This document shows, in pieces, positions 39,201 to 49,909 of a stretch of DNA of 64,000 nucleotides. The notes under the pieces are model-generated. The model was not told the origin of the DNA. It saw nothing but the letters and a program-made list of their open reading frames with translations, and did no database searches. Every line of letters starts with the position of its first letter. Position 1 is the stretch's first letter. Position numbers and translations under genes: made by a program. This DNA is from Jacaranda mimosifolia (Eukaryota > Streptophyta > Magnoliopsida > Lamiales > Bignoniaceae): NCBI GenBank assembly GCA_018894105.1, contig CM032117.1, positions 29,802,501-29,866,500 of the forward strand, read 5' to 3'.

Positions 39201-42200
39201 CATGTGGCCGCGTGCTTGGCATGCTGTGCTCGTGCTTGCTAGGTTGAGTAGCCTGGGTAGCAGTCTCGCCCAGGTTGCCTTACCGGCTGTCAAATTGATT
39301 TTTTGTCCCATTCTTTTGTGTTCCAAATTTTGTGGTCTCTTCTATATCACCTTTTCACACATAATTTGATAATGTTCTGGACTAAATACCTTTTTAAAAT
39401 AGAAAATAAATTGTTCAAAAAGCATCAAAAAATTCAAATCTAAGAAGGGATCTCATTCATAAAAAATCTTCAATTATCATCAATCAAATTGAATCCAAAA
39501 ATAGCCAAAACACTTTTAAACTATTAACAACATGCTATATCATCATATAACATAATTCAATGCTAAATCAATATTTAACGTCATAATATTTGAATTAAAC
39601 TCGTGCCAACATAAGAATTAACAATTAAACATATATTGACATATTTCATTCAAACACATCAAGAGCCACAATCAATATCTCCAAACTCTCAAAATCATCC
39701 ATTGAATTAAGGATTTGGAGATTTAGGATCAATCCATCATATGAATTAATTCAAAAAATCTTAATTTTGACATGAACTTGGCTCTGATACCACTTGAAGT
39801 GAGGAGATAGCTAAGGATCCATAATTTGAAACCAAAATAAGGTGAAATTAATTTCCTACCTCCAAACCTAGGATCAATCATCATGCCATAAATTAGGATT
39901 TAAAGTCAAGAAGACTACCTTTGATGTATAAATAAGGTGTTGATGTAGATCTTCAATGGACTATTCCAAATCAAGATGTACTATCTCCTTTTCTTGGATC
40001 CATTTTCTCCACATCAAGAACTCGTTAAAACAACAACTTTTGCATGTCAATACATCTCATAAATATTCCCAATATGGTCAAAAATAGGAGGAAAAATTCT
40101 GCCCAAATGGTCGCCAATTTGTTTTCCAAAAATCAACCAAGAGATGGTTCAATTCTCCAATTCTAAGCTTCCCAAATCTAAAGCCTTTAATATTAACTCA
40201 CACATCCAATAAAAACTCTCAAATCCTCACACCCTTTTCCAGAGAAGAGATGAGAAATAAGATGATAGGAGTAGGCATCTTTTTAGGAGAGAGATATACG
40301 AGAGATTTTTGTAGGTAGTTACTCAACAATCAGTTATGCTACCTTTGGGAGGGAAGAATGAAGCATTAGATTGGACTGCAAGGGACTGGCCACTATGTGT
40401 ATGTATAGGGTGAGTGGGAAGCTTTCCTAAAGCTTCCTTCCCATCTTATCCACATGTGCCAACTAGCTAGGTTCAAAATCCAGTTTGAATTAGGTTTTGA
40501 TTTCATAAATTAAAATTGTTATCTTTATATTTGAAATGGACTCTTCCATTTTATTTCCCTCCAATGTATATTATTCTCCTAAATAATTAAATTAGTTCTT
40601 TAATTTAATTAATTTTAACTTAACTCCTTAAGCTAATTAAATTAACTTCTTAATTTAAATAAATTAACTTAACTGCTTAAGTTTATTACAATTGGCTTAA
40701 CTCCTTAAGCAGATCAACTTAACTTCTTAAGCAGACCAACTTAACTTCTTAAGTTAAATAAATTAACTTAACTGCTTAAGTTTATTACAATTGGCTTAAC
40801 TCCTTAAGCTGATCAACTTAACTTCTTAAGTTGACTTCTGACTAATTAAATTTGTCACATGGCACCAATTAAATTATTTTTTTAATTTAATTGGCTTAAT
40901 TTAATTCTTTAAATTATTCTAATTAATTTAACACTTAAATTAATTAAATCAAAGTCACCAATTGATAAAAAAAAAAGCCACTTATGATTTTTATAATTCC
41001 TTAGAAGATTTTTCCCTATCAAATAAGAGTTTTCTTAGGCTTTTGTGTGTGACCCATTAGATTTGCTAATTCATTAGGCATGGGCTCACAACTCTTTGTG
41101 ATATTTTGAATATAAAATATTCAAATTAGTTTAAACTCTTTTAAACTAATAACTCTATCAATTAATCTCTATTAATTTGAACAGTACCCAATCTCTATGG
41201 TCAATATCTAGCGATAAGCCCATGGAGCTCAACGAATTGGCTAAATGAATTATATCGAGGTGAACCTTATAGCTTACGCTTACCATGCAAATACAGTCTT
41301 TCCGTCTCTTCTATCCCGAAAGAGGCCTAGGGCAAGATATTTGTCAGTTCCTTAATAGCCTTAATAACTATGTGTCTATATCAAATGCTCGATTCCCTTT
41401 TGTGACCTTAACTTTGTAAAAACCACCTTTTTCCAAATTGCCATATTAGCTTGTACAAGGATTTCTTATAATCAATTATTATCGAATACATAGGAGGTGC
41501 ATTTGTTCTTCACAAAAATGAGAAAATAGATCTTATCTCGGATCTCACAAACCTCTATATTTAGGTATCTTATGCCCAATCTAAGCCCCAAATGACCTGC
41601 TGCGTCGTCAAGAAAAAATCAAAGTATAAGAACCTAAATACAAGGTTACTATGGATTCTCAAGTCAAAGGACTAATTGTATGTACTATCATATGCTTTGA
41701 GAACTCATCAATGCCGAGATGCCACTATGACTATCTAGTGGATTCTCAAATCAGGCTTTCAGTGACTTGTTCTTTAACAAGCACCCACTAATATACATCC
41801 ATGTCTACCATAGATTGCCTATGAAATGAGGCAATATCCAATGCCTTGGAGTATGCATCATTAGTGGAAGTATATTCGAATTTCAGATGTCCCTTCTCAT
41901 AAGATTCTATAACTTGGAATATTTAAAATCATGACCATAGAGACTTGTGTCATGATCACTATCATATGCGTGACCAAGTCCCATAGTATTGTATGATTTA
42001 AAGGCTTCAACCAAGTGCTAGTGAAGTACAAAATAATGCATAAGATGACGATGGATATTTTATTAAAATATCATTCAATCAAGATTATCTCACAAGTGAA
42101 ATAGTATATACATGTCAATCCTAATTGGTTGTGGGGCACTATTTCAGCACAAGCTGACCCGCCTCCTCCCTCCCCCTTTCAATTGATCCCTTATAACCTT

Positions 42201-44218
42201 CGGTTGTGTTCTAGTTCACCCCGTCCCATCCTCAACCTTCTATCTCCCATGGCCATAGGACCATAACTAGACAGCTAGGCCATATCTGGTCAATACAAAT
42301 CTAGCCATGGCCAGATCTAGCCCTGGCCAAACGGGCGATGAGGTGTGGTTTGGTGGGGGTGGGATTAGGTGCATTTATGTGTTATATATTTATATTATTT
42401 AATATATATTATTTGTATGTATGTAATATACTTGTATCTATATTTATATATATGTATGTATATTTAAATATGTAGATACATATATATGTGTGTATATGTA
42501 TATTTATATATAGATATATGTATATTTATAAATATTTTGAATATTACAAATACAACCTTAAGAACCTGAATATCTTACAATACAGTCCCTAAGGGTATTT
42601 TTATCTATAAAAAATTGTCAAAAATGGTAAAAAATTAAGTCAATCAACATATGGGCAATTTCAAAATTTTACCTATTTTCTTTAATGATGCACAGGTGGA
42701 ATTTTAACGGCGAGTAATGGTTGGACTACATTGTTCGACGGTGACAATTACGATCGGGGTATATGTAATTTTCAAAATAAGGGGGATTTTTTTGTAATTA
42801 CACCAAATCTCAGGGGGTCTAGATGTAATTTATTGTATAAGATATTTGAAGGTTTATAAGATATCATACAGTGTTGGTATTTTTTTTAAACAAACATTTT
42901 ATAAACTCTTAAAATAAAATTTTAGGGTCTCATAATTTTTTTTTAAAAAAATGACTTCCTGTCATTTATAAAATTGTCATTACTAATATTTTATAAGTTT
43001 CAAAATCTTATTTCATATAAATACTTTAAAAGTTTATTTTTCGAATAAAAAAAAATCTAGTATGCTATAAATTTAAAAGTATCTCACAAGATGTATGAAC
43101 TAGTAAAATATTTTAAATAAACTTAATTAAATGTCCCTTAATTTAATTCAATCTAATCACCTACCAAATGGATTTACTCTCTTTGGGCTCCATCAGATTA
43201 GATTTATTCGAACAAAATTGTCCCTAGCCCCTTCAAACGGAGTGGAGTAAATATGAGATGTGGGTTAGATAAAAAAAACTCAAAGATAATAACTTTCGAC
43301 AATCTATAAGATACATAATAACACTATAAATTGTTACTTCTTAAACTTTGTTATGCTTGTGGGCATAGGGATTGAATCCAAATTAAATAATATAAAAGAT
43401 TGTGGAGAAAGACAAAAAGTATGGGAGATCATCTATACAAACTCCATCTCATATTTTTTATCTATACATATATATATATATATATGACAATTATCCATTT
43501 ATATACGTACTATACATTACCGTGCACGTGCAACATAAGATGTTCCGCGTTTGTGCTACAAATGATTTGGGGTGTCTTCTATATATGATACTAATCTTAA
43601 ACATGTTGTCGGACGATTAAATTGCTGGATTATTTTGAAACTGTGAATAAATTTTTTGGTTAGGAACTGGAAGTGCTGAGCGATCCCATGAGAAAGGAAG
43701 TTGCCACAGTGCGTAAAAGAATAGATTTGGCTAACCGTGACCTCAAATCTCTTGGACAGATCTGCCAGAAGAAAGTATGAAATCTTTTTTCTTTTCTTTT
43801 ATTTTTTATTTTTTATTTTTTTCCCCAGAAAAGTGAAAATAAAGGACTATTATTGTATTATTTTCTGGTGTGTATTAATTCGTTGTGAAATTCTCAGACC
43901 CATAAGATGAGGTTTGATTGATTATAATAAATGGGCATGCAGGAGAAAGAATATAAAGAAGCAATGGAGGCATTCCAAGAGAAAAACAATGAAAAAGCTC
44001 AACTGACCTCTACACTTGTCGAGGTAATCAATAACAAATTTAGAAATTGCTTTTTTCACTAAATCTAATAGTACTTTTTACTTATCGAAGAAGGCAACAT
44101 TTTCAACTCATAAAGTTTTTCACTTTTTATGCACTTTGTACAGTTGGTGAATCAAAGTGAGAAGTTCAGAATGAGGAAGCTAGAAGAACTCAGCAAAATT
44201 GTCAACTCAAACACCTAA
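24045..44218 (+). CDS. DUF662 / 'RAB6-interacting golgin'-type coiled-coil protein, 4 exons
   Basis: Joined exons 24045-24257, 43664-43774, 43943-44023 and 44144-44218 give 159 codons plus TAA. All introns are GT-AG and all junctions fall between codons. The first ~35 residues are Gly/Ser-rich and variable. The rest is charged alpha-helix: EEEIERIKMEVRERLDSQL (about residues 38-56), LSDPMRKEVATVRKRID across exon 2, EKEYKEAMEAFQEKNNEKAQ in exon 3 and a KLEELSKIV tail. These are the hallmarks of the plant DUF662 family, whose members are predicted coiled-coil proteins and include Arabidopsis ACIP1-type proteins linked to cortical microtubules and immunity. The golgin name comes from similarity to GORAB and does not show function here. 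The length is normal for short members. Of two adjacent in-frame ATGs (24045, 24048), the first is taken. The frame is open and uninterrupted, so the gene is probably functional if the large intron is spliced. Confidence 0.9.
24838..25632. mobile_element. Foldback element with long nested inverted repeats
   Basis: The left arm (24850-24935, TTGGTCTCATAAGTTAAGCT...AATAAGTGCC) is the imperfect reverse complement of the right arm (about 25530-25615, AGCACTTATTG...TTTATGGGATCAAATA). A second inner pair (about 24985-25065 and 25405-25492, sharing CGTGCCACTCACATG) is also inverted. Together they make a stem of several hundred bases around a unique centre. The ends resemble Mutator-like or foldback plant elements. 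I saw no clear target duplication, so exact limits are uncertain by about 15 bp. Confidence 0.6.
25851..27369. mobile_element. PIF/Harbinger-type MITE interrupted by an hAT MITE
   Basis: The left end GGTGGTGATTGGTATGCATG and the right end, reading TGACATGATTGGTATACATG on the other strand, are inverted repeats. TAA at 25848-25850 and 27370-27372 is the target duplication. Removing the hAT MITE at 26416-27210 with one copy of its duplication leaves about 715 bp. No transposase frame is present. Confidence 0.75.
26416..27210. mobile_element. hAT-type MITE, copy 1 (795 bp)
   Basis: Starts TAGGTGTGTAAACGGATAT and ends ATATCCATTTACAGCCCTA, inverted repeats of about 19 bp with a few mismatches. It is flanked by TTCCTAAT (26408-26415) and TTCCTAAC (27211-27218), an 8-bp duplication with one change, as for hAT elements. 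Dense GGATAT/ATATCC and CGGATAC motifs lie near both ends. The second copy is at 49910-50733. Confidence 0.85.
27370..28344. other. AT-rich intron sequence without recognised features
   Basis: Mostly TAATTTTAATAATTT-like low-complexity DNA, with a C-rich patch at about 28228-28256 just before element A. No reading frame or repeat boundary identified. Confidence 0.5.
28350..31273 (-). repeat. 3' LTR of element A, with hAT-type insert
   Basis: Begins TAAGGTGAGG (mutated from TGAAGTGAGG) and ends CACTATTCCAACA. It is about 2.2 kb after removing the insert at 29432-30145. A minus-strand TATA-like GTATATATAGGG lies near 28911-28922. It is immediately followed by ACCTCCCACTTT, the polypurine tract read on the other strand. 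Confidence 0.92.
29432..30145. mobile_element. hAT-type non-autonomous insert in LTR of A (714 bp)
   Basis: Ends are (CG)TAGGGGTGTCA and TGATACCTTTA, imperfect inverted repeats. It is flanked by AATAAGAC (29424-29431) and AATAAGAG (30146-30153). The other LTR of A (around 41012-41036) reads straight through CAAATAAGAGTTTTCTTAGG, the empty site. Both ends are rich in GGGTTGGGTT/AACCCAACCC-type motifs. It has no coding capacity and a (TA)7 run at about 29869-29882. Confidence 0.85.
31274..31286 (-). other. Polypurine tract of element A
   Basis: AAAGTGGGAGGT on the minus strand directly abuts the LTR start TGTTGG. It is the expected plus-strand primer. Confidence 0.7.
32997..33415. other. Extra ~420-bp insert in the RT-integrase linker of A
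   Basis: The linker text CTTGGGATGCTCTTTTGTTTCTATCGC (read in part) appears at about 32955-32982 and again at about 33413-33440. The sequence between is not found in B, C or D. It contains an open frame (33172-33387) with copia-like words. It looks like a foreign insertion flanked by a duplication of the linker, or a template switch; I could not identify it. Confidence 0.45.
33606..35823 (-). mobile_element. Solo LTR inside element A (2,218 bp)
   Basis: On the + strand it runs from TGAAGGTATG to CACTATTCCAACA, flanked by perfect CTACA duplications (33601-33605 and 35824-35828). Removing the LTR and one CTACA restores the integrase reading GGGTATCCTACAAACTTGT. No internal sequence is present, so the two LTRs of a full element recombined. 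TATA-like CTATATCTATATATAG is at 34221-34236. Open frames inside it are not genes. Confidence 0.93.
37802..39779 (-). other. Element A leader
   Basis: Non-coding internal sequence of about 2 kb between primer site and Gag, collinear with the leaders of B and D. It includes a locally GC-rich patch (about 39180-39290). No conserved protein is seen. Confidence 0.65.
39780..39792 (-). other. Primer-binding site of element A
   Basis: TGGTATCAGAGCC on the minus strand is the exact initiator tRNA-Met complement, two bases from the LTR end (CTTCA). Confidence 0.9.
39795..42149 (-). repeat. 5' LTR of element A (2,355 bp)
   Basis: Runs from TGAAGTGAGGAG to CACTATTTCAGCA on the + strand. It is about 150 bp longer than its partner, mostly because of a ~99-bp tandem duplication at 40656-40850. 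A minus-strand TATA-like GTATGTATAGGG lies near 40398-40409. Confidence 0.92.
40656..40850. repeat. Tandem duplication within LTR of A
   Basis: Two copies, about 40656-40754 and 40755-40850, each with TAAATAAATTAACTTAACTG, then GCTTAAGTTTATTACAATTG and GCTTAACTCCTTAAGC. The other LTR of A lacks the second copy, so it arose after insertion or was collapsed there. Confidence 0.7.
42552..42845. repeat. Putative terminal segment of an unidentified plant DNA transposon
   Basis: The left part (ATTACAAATACAACCTTAAG) and the right part (read backwards AATTACATCTAGACCCCCTG) are weakly inverted. The phrases GGGGTATATGTAATTTTCAA and CAGGGGGTCTAGATGTAATT are of a type common in plant repeats. No target duplication is resolved. 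It sits between element A and exon 2. Confidence 0.35.
43664..43774 (+). other. Exon 2 of the DUF662 gene
   Basis: 37 codons from ELEVLSDPMRKEV to ICQKK, between TTAG and GTATGA. It carries the most conserved family motif (DPMRKEV). Confidence 0.9.
43943..44023 (+). other. Exon 3 of the DUF662 gene
   Basis: 27 codons from EKEYKEAMEAFQEK to STLVE, between GCAG and GTAATC. Confidence 0.9.
44144..44218 (+). other. Exon 4 of the DUF662 gene
   Basis: 24 codons plus TAA (LVNQSEKFRMRKLEELSKIV then NSNT), after TACAG. Confidence 0.9.
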
Positions 44219-44753
44219 AATTTATGCTGCACTATTGGCTAAAGACTTTTCAATGTAAACTGTGACAGTTTCACTACTATTTCTTTCTGTTTTCTTTTTT
44301 TCGTTTTTTGTTTCACTCCCCCCCCCCCCCCCCCCAACGCCTTTTTCTTTTGCCTTTTCATGAATGAACGGTGCAAGTGCTTTATTTTCTAATACGACAA
44401 ATAATAGATCTACTTTAATGGAAAGTATATTTGTGTATCAATTAACTTTCACAATTGTTTTACAGAAATTTGTGCTATGTTATGATGTGGATTTTTGTGA
44501 GAGAAAATGAAAGAAAAAAGAAAATGAGAATGATTTTATGCCTAAGTGAGGGGAATTAGGCACATTCAAATTTTATGCCACATAAGTATGATTTTTTGTG
44601 TTTGAATTGTTGACTGGAACTTGAAAAACAAGTTAGATAACTAGTCAGAATAAAAAGGTACAAACAATAAAGTACAAATAAATAAATACAGGTATTTATA
44701 GTGGTTTTGTTGTAATTGTAACCAAACTCATTAGGGTTCTTGGTCTAATTATA
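44219..44753 (+). other. Downstream region / 3' UTR of the DUF662 gene
   Basis: No further gene seen. It contains a T-rich stretch and an uninterrupted run of 18 C (44318-44335), 100 bp after the stop. AATAAT-type polyadenylation signals lie near 44400. The transcript end is not determinable. Confidence 0.4.
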
Positions 44754-44893
44754 CACTACAACAAATTGCACTTTACATAACAAAAAAATTGCTAACGAAA
44801 ATAAACTTCATTACAAATACTTGATTTATTGTAACAAAATTGAGTTTTCGTTGCCAAAGAACTTGAGCACCAAAATAAAAATCTTGTCACTTT
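44754..44893. mobile_element. Truncated CACTA-like terminus
   Basis: Begins CACTACAACAAATTGCACTT, followed by short GTTGCCAA/TTGCTAAC motifs. It is cut off by element C at 44894. The opposite end would lie beyond the window, so assignment is tentative. Confidence 0.4.
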
Positions 44894-47061
44894 TGAAGTG
44901 TATGGTGAAGTAAGGATTCAACCGCACAATGGAATTTAAAACTTTTATAGCAAGAAATAACTTAATTCACCACACGCTAAGGATCCTATGATATGCCTTA
45001 GAAGATGGATTTAGAGAAGAATTAGATACCTTAAGTGATTCTTCAAAAATCAAGGCATAGAAGCTCCTCTTGACTCCTCAATTGAAGCTTTACCACTTCT
45101 TCTTCCTTAGATCTTTCTTCCTTACTTCTTAGCCTCAATTTACATCAACTTAACGCCTTCAAAATGTCCTCAAAACCTTGCTAAATGGCAGCAAAATCGG
45201 CCTCAAGAAAAGCCACAAAAACCGCCAACAGTGCCTTGAAGAACTCCTCTCCAATGGACTCTTCCTTGTTCACCAACAAGAATACCTCAAGCGTGGTATC
45301 TCCACTGGTATCCACACACCTTGCAAACACTCTAATTCTTCATACTGTTGCTAGAAGAAGGATGAAGAATGATTAAGAAAAATTTGGAGAAGTGTGAGGT
45401 AGTTTGGAAGAGAGAAGGAGGGGGGGGAGGGCTAGGGGAAGTTAATTTGTTCAGCACAAAAATGAGAGAGGATGGAATTTTAAGAGTGACGGCTAGCCAC
45501 ATGACGGGTGAGGGGAGAGGGGACCTATTTATAAAGTGTGATGGATGTCTCTAGATGCATCCTTCACACTTTCCCTCCATGTGTTGACAACTTGCGTGCC
45601 AAGTAGGATATTCAATTTCCACTAATTAAAATTCTTACTTAATTTTAAATGTACTATTCCATTTAAATTTTTCTTCCAAAACTAGATCCTCCAATTAATT
45701 AAATCAACCCCTTAATTTAATTAAACCAATTTAACTCTTTAAGTTAGTAAGACTAATTAAATTATCATACGACCCCAGTTAAATTAGTACTTTAATTTAA
45801 TTGGTCTTACTTCACTCCTTAAATTATTTAACTAAATTAACATTTTAAATCAATCAAGCCATCATGAATAATTCTTAATTAGTCAACTTGGTCTCTTCCA
45901 AACTTGACCAATCTAATTATCTAACTCCTCAAATAATTTCTCCAATTCCATTTAGAGTGGTTAAGGCTTTTTTGTGCAACACATTAGGTTCACCAATTAA
46001 TTAGACATGCGCTCAAATCGCTTTTTGATTTATTAAATATCTAATATTCCGATTAGTCTGAACTCTTTTAAACTAATCACTATTTCAATTAATTTTCACT
46101 AATTGAAGAGTACCGAATCTCGATAGTCAATGTCTAGCACAATCCTATAAACCCCAACCAATTAGATGAATTAATTCTAGTGAACCTTTCCACTTAGGAT
46201 TGTCATGCAAATATGGTCATTCCGATTCTTATATCCCAAAAGAGGCTTAAGGCAAGATATTTGCCAGTTTTCTAATAGCGTCTATTCTTGATGTACGGCT
46301 CCAATTCATGACCTCGACTTTGAAAAACTCTTTTTCTAAATTGTCATCCTACTTTGTGCAAAGATTTCTCAGGATCGATGATCATGTAATACATAGGAGA
46401 TCAATTCATTCTTCACAATGAGTGAAATAGATCCCTTCTTGGAACTCTTCTTGGAACTCACCAACCTCCATACTTAAGTAGCTTGCGCCTAAACTAAGCC
46501 CTACGAGGACTTGCTAACTAGTCGGAACAAAATCAAAGCACAAGAACCTAAGTACAAGGTTACCATGAAACCTCAAGTTAAAGGATTAATTATATGCACT
46601 ATCATAAACTAGAAAATTTCCCATTACCGACCAAGCCATTTTGTCTAGCTTATGGATTCTCTAAGTGAGTCTTTAGTAAACGTGTTCTATAACAAGTACC
46701 CACTAATGTGCATCTATGTCTAACATGGATTGCCCAAAAAATGAGGCAATATTCAACCTCTTTGAGTATGCATCGTTAGTACAAGTCTATCCGAATCTTA
46801 GATGCCATATCTCTTAAGATTCTATGATTTGGAACATTCAAAATCATAACTATAGAGACTTGTTTCATGATCACCATAATATGCTTGACCAAGTCTTGCA
46901 GTCTTGTATAATTTCAAGGCTTCAACCAAATGCATGTGAAGAATACCATAAATTACATAATATGAAAATGGTCATTTTATAGAATATCATTCAATCAATA
47001 CAATCATACAAGGAGTAGTTTTACAAGCCAATCTAATTGGCTACGAGGTACTATTCCAACA
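44894..47061 (-). repeat. 3' LTR of element C (2,168 bp)
   Basis: Runs from TGAAGTGTATGG to GTACTATTCCAACA, followed by ATCTCCCAC (polypurine tract on the other strand). The short frames at 45185-45554 fall in this LTR and do not recur as proteins in sister LTRs. Confidence 0.88.
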
Positions 47062-47074
47062 ATCTCCCACTTAC

Positions 47075-48612
47075 CCTGAAGCTAATTCCTCATAGCCTTC
47101 AAGCCCATCTTCTAAAGATGTCTTTAAAAGACCTTCTGCTTTAAGGGTTTAGTCAGTGGATCTACTATACTTTCTTCCGAGGCAATTCTCTCCAATCAGA
47201 TGTTGCCTCTATTAATGATTTATCGAATCAAATAATAACGCCTCAGTATGTGCTTGGACTGCTGATGAGATATAGGTTCTTTTATTTGTGTAATGGCTCC
47301 ATTGTTGTCACAATAGCCAACTATTGTCTTTGCAATGCTAACTACTACATCCAACTCTTGGGTGAAGTTTTTCATCCAAACACCTTCCCTTGTAGTGTCT
47401 GACACCATAATATATTCTGCCTCATTAGCTAAGCCGATCGTAATGTCTTGCTTGGAACTTTTCCAACTCACTGCGCCTCTATTGAGGTAAAATATGAATC
47501 TAGATGGAGATCTAAGGTCGTCTTCATCAGATTGAAAACTAGAATCTCAAAAATCCCTCAAGTTTCAATTATCTATTATCGTATACCAAAAATGAATTCT
47601 TAGTTCTTCTCAAGCACTTAGGATTATTTTTATAGCTTTCCAATGAATCTCACTGGGATTGGATTGGTAGTAGCTCGTTACACTTAGAGCTTTTGCTACA
47701 TCCGATCTCGTACATAGCATAGCACACATTATGCTTCCAACGGTGAATGCATAAGGTATTTGGAACATCTTTTTTCTCTCTTCCTCCGTCTTAGGGGCCA
47801 TAGACAAAGAGAGGTGAATGCAATGTCCCATGTAAAGGTATCTCCTCTTGAATTTCTCCATAATAAACCTCTTTAGTATCTTATCTATATACATAGATTA
47901 GGACGGCCCCAACATACTCCTTGATTTATCTCTATAGATCCATATTCTCAATACGTAGAATGCTTCTCCCAAATCTTTCATAGAGAATTGTGAAGATAAC
48001 CATGCTTTAGTACACTATAATGTCTCTTTCTCATTCCCACTTAGAAGGATGTCATCGATATAAAGCATAATAAAGTGTATTTATGGACCTTTGGAGTTCG
48101 CAAACATTTTGCTCACTCTATTTAGATATAAAGCCATCCAGTTGCACCATGTAAATCTTCTTATCAATATAAGTCCATAGTTGTTGGAGTATATAGAGTC
48201 CATTTTGGATTTTATAGTGTCAAGCCAAATTCCATGTTCGACATGGTTTCTTCATAGGTCTTTGGATCACTATCCATTTGAACTATTTCATGAAGAAATT
48301 CGAATATTTTAGATTGCTTATTGACTAGATCCTACCTTCTAAAATGTTGCATATTAGGCTTGGGATGCTTTTTTGTTTCTATTGCGTGTAGGATAGGTTG
48401 ATCATCTTTAACTTCACAAGTTCAATGATAATACCTTTTCTATATGATAGAAACTCCTTTTATAAATTGGTGGCATTCCTCAAGAAAAACTTCTATCGTT
48501 CCAAGGGATCTCAGAAATAATAATCCAAAGACTTCTTTAGATATCCCACAAACTTGCACAAAGTGGATCTTGTATCCAACTTTCTCCAACTAGTCTCTTG
48601 ACATAGGTGGGA
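47075..48612 (-). pseudogene. Element C RNase H/RT/integrase remnant
   Basis: RNase H is the best preserved (47471-47220, MSWKSSKQDITIGLANEAEY, then YCDNNGAITQ and KHILRRYYLIR). The reverse transcriptase C-terminal part is at 47894-47610 (SIMCAMLCTRSDVAKAL), and LYIDDILLSGNE is readable near 48060. Relative to D, about 130 bp between the RSIYG motif and YIDD and a second piece upstream (near 48165) are deleted. The integrase tail (48600-48511, KLDTRSTLCKFVGYLKKSLD) is joined to D. Confidence 0.82.
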
Positions 48613-49909
48613 TGTTTGAATAGTGCCCCACAAGCCAATTAGATTGACATGTAAAACTACTCCACTTGTGATACAATCTTGATTGAATATATTCACTAAA
48701 ATGGCCATCTTTATCTTATGTGTTTATGATTTCTTCATATGCATTTGGTTGAAGCCCTTAAATCATACAAAACTACGAACTTGGTCACACATATGATGGT
48801 GATCATGAAACAAGTCTCTATGGTCATGATTTTAAATATTCTAAGTCATAGAATCTTATGAGATATGGATCTAAAATTTGGATAGACTTGCACTAACGAT
48901 GTATACTCCAAAGGGTTAGATATTGCCCTACTTCATGGGCAATCTATATTAGACATAAATGTATGTTAGTGGGTGTTTGTTAAAGAATAAGTTCATTAAA
49001 GGCCCGCTTAAAGAATCCATGAGATAGCCATAGTAGCACGTCGGTAGTGGCAAGTTCTCTAGCTTATGATAGTGCATATAATTAGTCATTTGACTTGAGA
49101 TTCCACAACAACCTTGTATTTAGGTCATTGTGCTTTGATTTTGCTTTGACCATGTAGAGGGTCGCCCAGGGCTTAGGTTGCGCACATGCTACCTTAGTGT
49201 GGAGGTTGGTGAGTCCTAAGATGGGATCCGTTTTACCCGTCTATGAAGAACGAGTTGATCTCCTATCTATTCTAAGATGATCGATTCCAAGAAATCCTTG
49301 TGCAAGGTGATATGACAATGTGGAAAAGGAGTTTTTGAAAGTTTGAGGTCATAATAGGGAATTGAATATTAAGAATAGATACATAGTTATCAAAGTTATT
49401 AGGGAGCCGACAAATATCATTAGGCCTCTTTCGAGAGATAAGAAACGAAAGAATCGTATTTGCACGGCAATCGTAAGCGGTAATGGTTCACCTACGATTA
49501 ATTCATCCAATTGGTTGGGCTCCATAGGCTTGTGCTAGACATCAACTATGAAGATTGAGTACTCTTCAATTAATAGAGTTAACTGATATAGTGATTAATT
49601 TAAAAGAATTTAAACTAATTGAAATATTCGATATTCAATAAATCATAAGGAGTTGTGAGCCCATGTCTAATTATTTAATGAACCTAAAGGGTCACACACA
49701 AAAGCCGAGAACACTCTCACTTGATTAAAAAAATTATCTAAGGAGTTAAACAATTAAAGTGATCAAGTTTATGGGAGACAGAGAGCTAATTGACTAATTA
49801 ATAATTTGTCACCATGGATTGATTAATTTAAGTGTTAAATTAACTAAAATAATTTAAAGAGTTAAAAGTTAATTAAATTAAGGTGTTAATTTAATTGGTA
49901 CCATGTGGC

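Larger units (their letters stand above)
28350..42149 (-). mobile_element. Element A: complete long-LTR Ty1/copia in the DUF662 intron
   Basis: Both LTRs (28350-31273 and 39795-42149), primer site (39780-39792), polypurine tract and gag-pol remnants are present. The whole is flanked by the 5-bp duplication CAAGC (28345-28349 and 42150-42154). It carries a solo LTR in its integrase (33606-35823) and an hAT-type element in its 3' LTR (29432-30145). Without these, the element is about 10.9 kb. It lies antisense to the host gene. About 18 differences in the first ~200 aligned LTR bases show it is not recent. Confidence 0.93.
24258..43663 (+). other. Intron 1 of the DUF662 gene (19,406 bp)
   Basis: Starts GTAAGT and ends TTTTTTGGTTAG just before codons ELEVLSDPMRKEV. 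About 13.8 kb is copia element A. A further ~2.3 kb is the foldback element (24838-25632) and the Harbinger-type element with its nested hAT MITE (25851-27369). A T19 run (24278-24296), (AT)12 (24379-24402) and a TG-rich run (24404-24433) follow the donor. The rest is AT-rich DNA without genes. Confidence 0.85.
44894..48612 (-). mobile_element. Element C: long-LTR Ty1/copia, 3' part
   Basis: The 3' LTR (44894-47061) and RNase H, reverse transcriptase and integrase remnants on the minus strand continue until element D interrupts the integrase region at 48613. The 5' part must lie past the right edge of the window. ACTTT (44889-44893) is the left target duplication if the partner is confirmed. 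Confidence 0.85.

Noticed and set aside
45185..45554. Two overlapping open frames starting MAAKSASRKATK and MIKKNLEKCEVV
   Set aside because: They lie inside the 3' LTR of element C and do not recur as proteins in the other LTRs.
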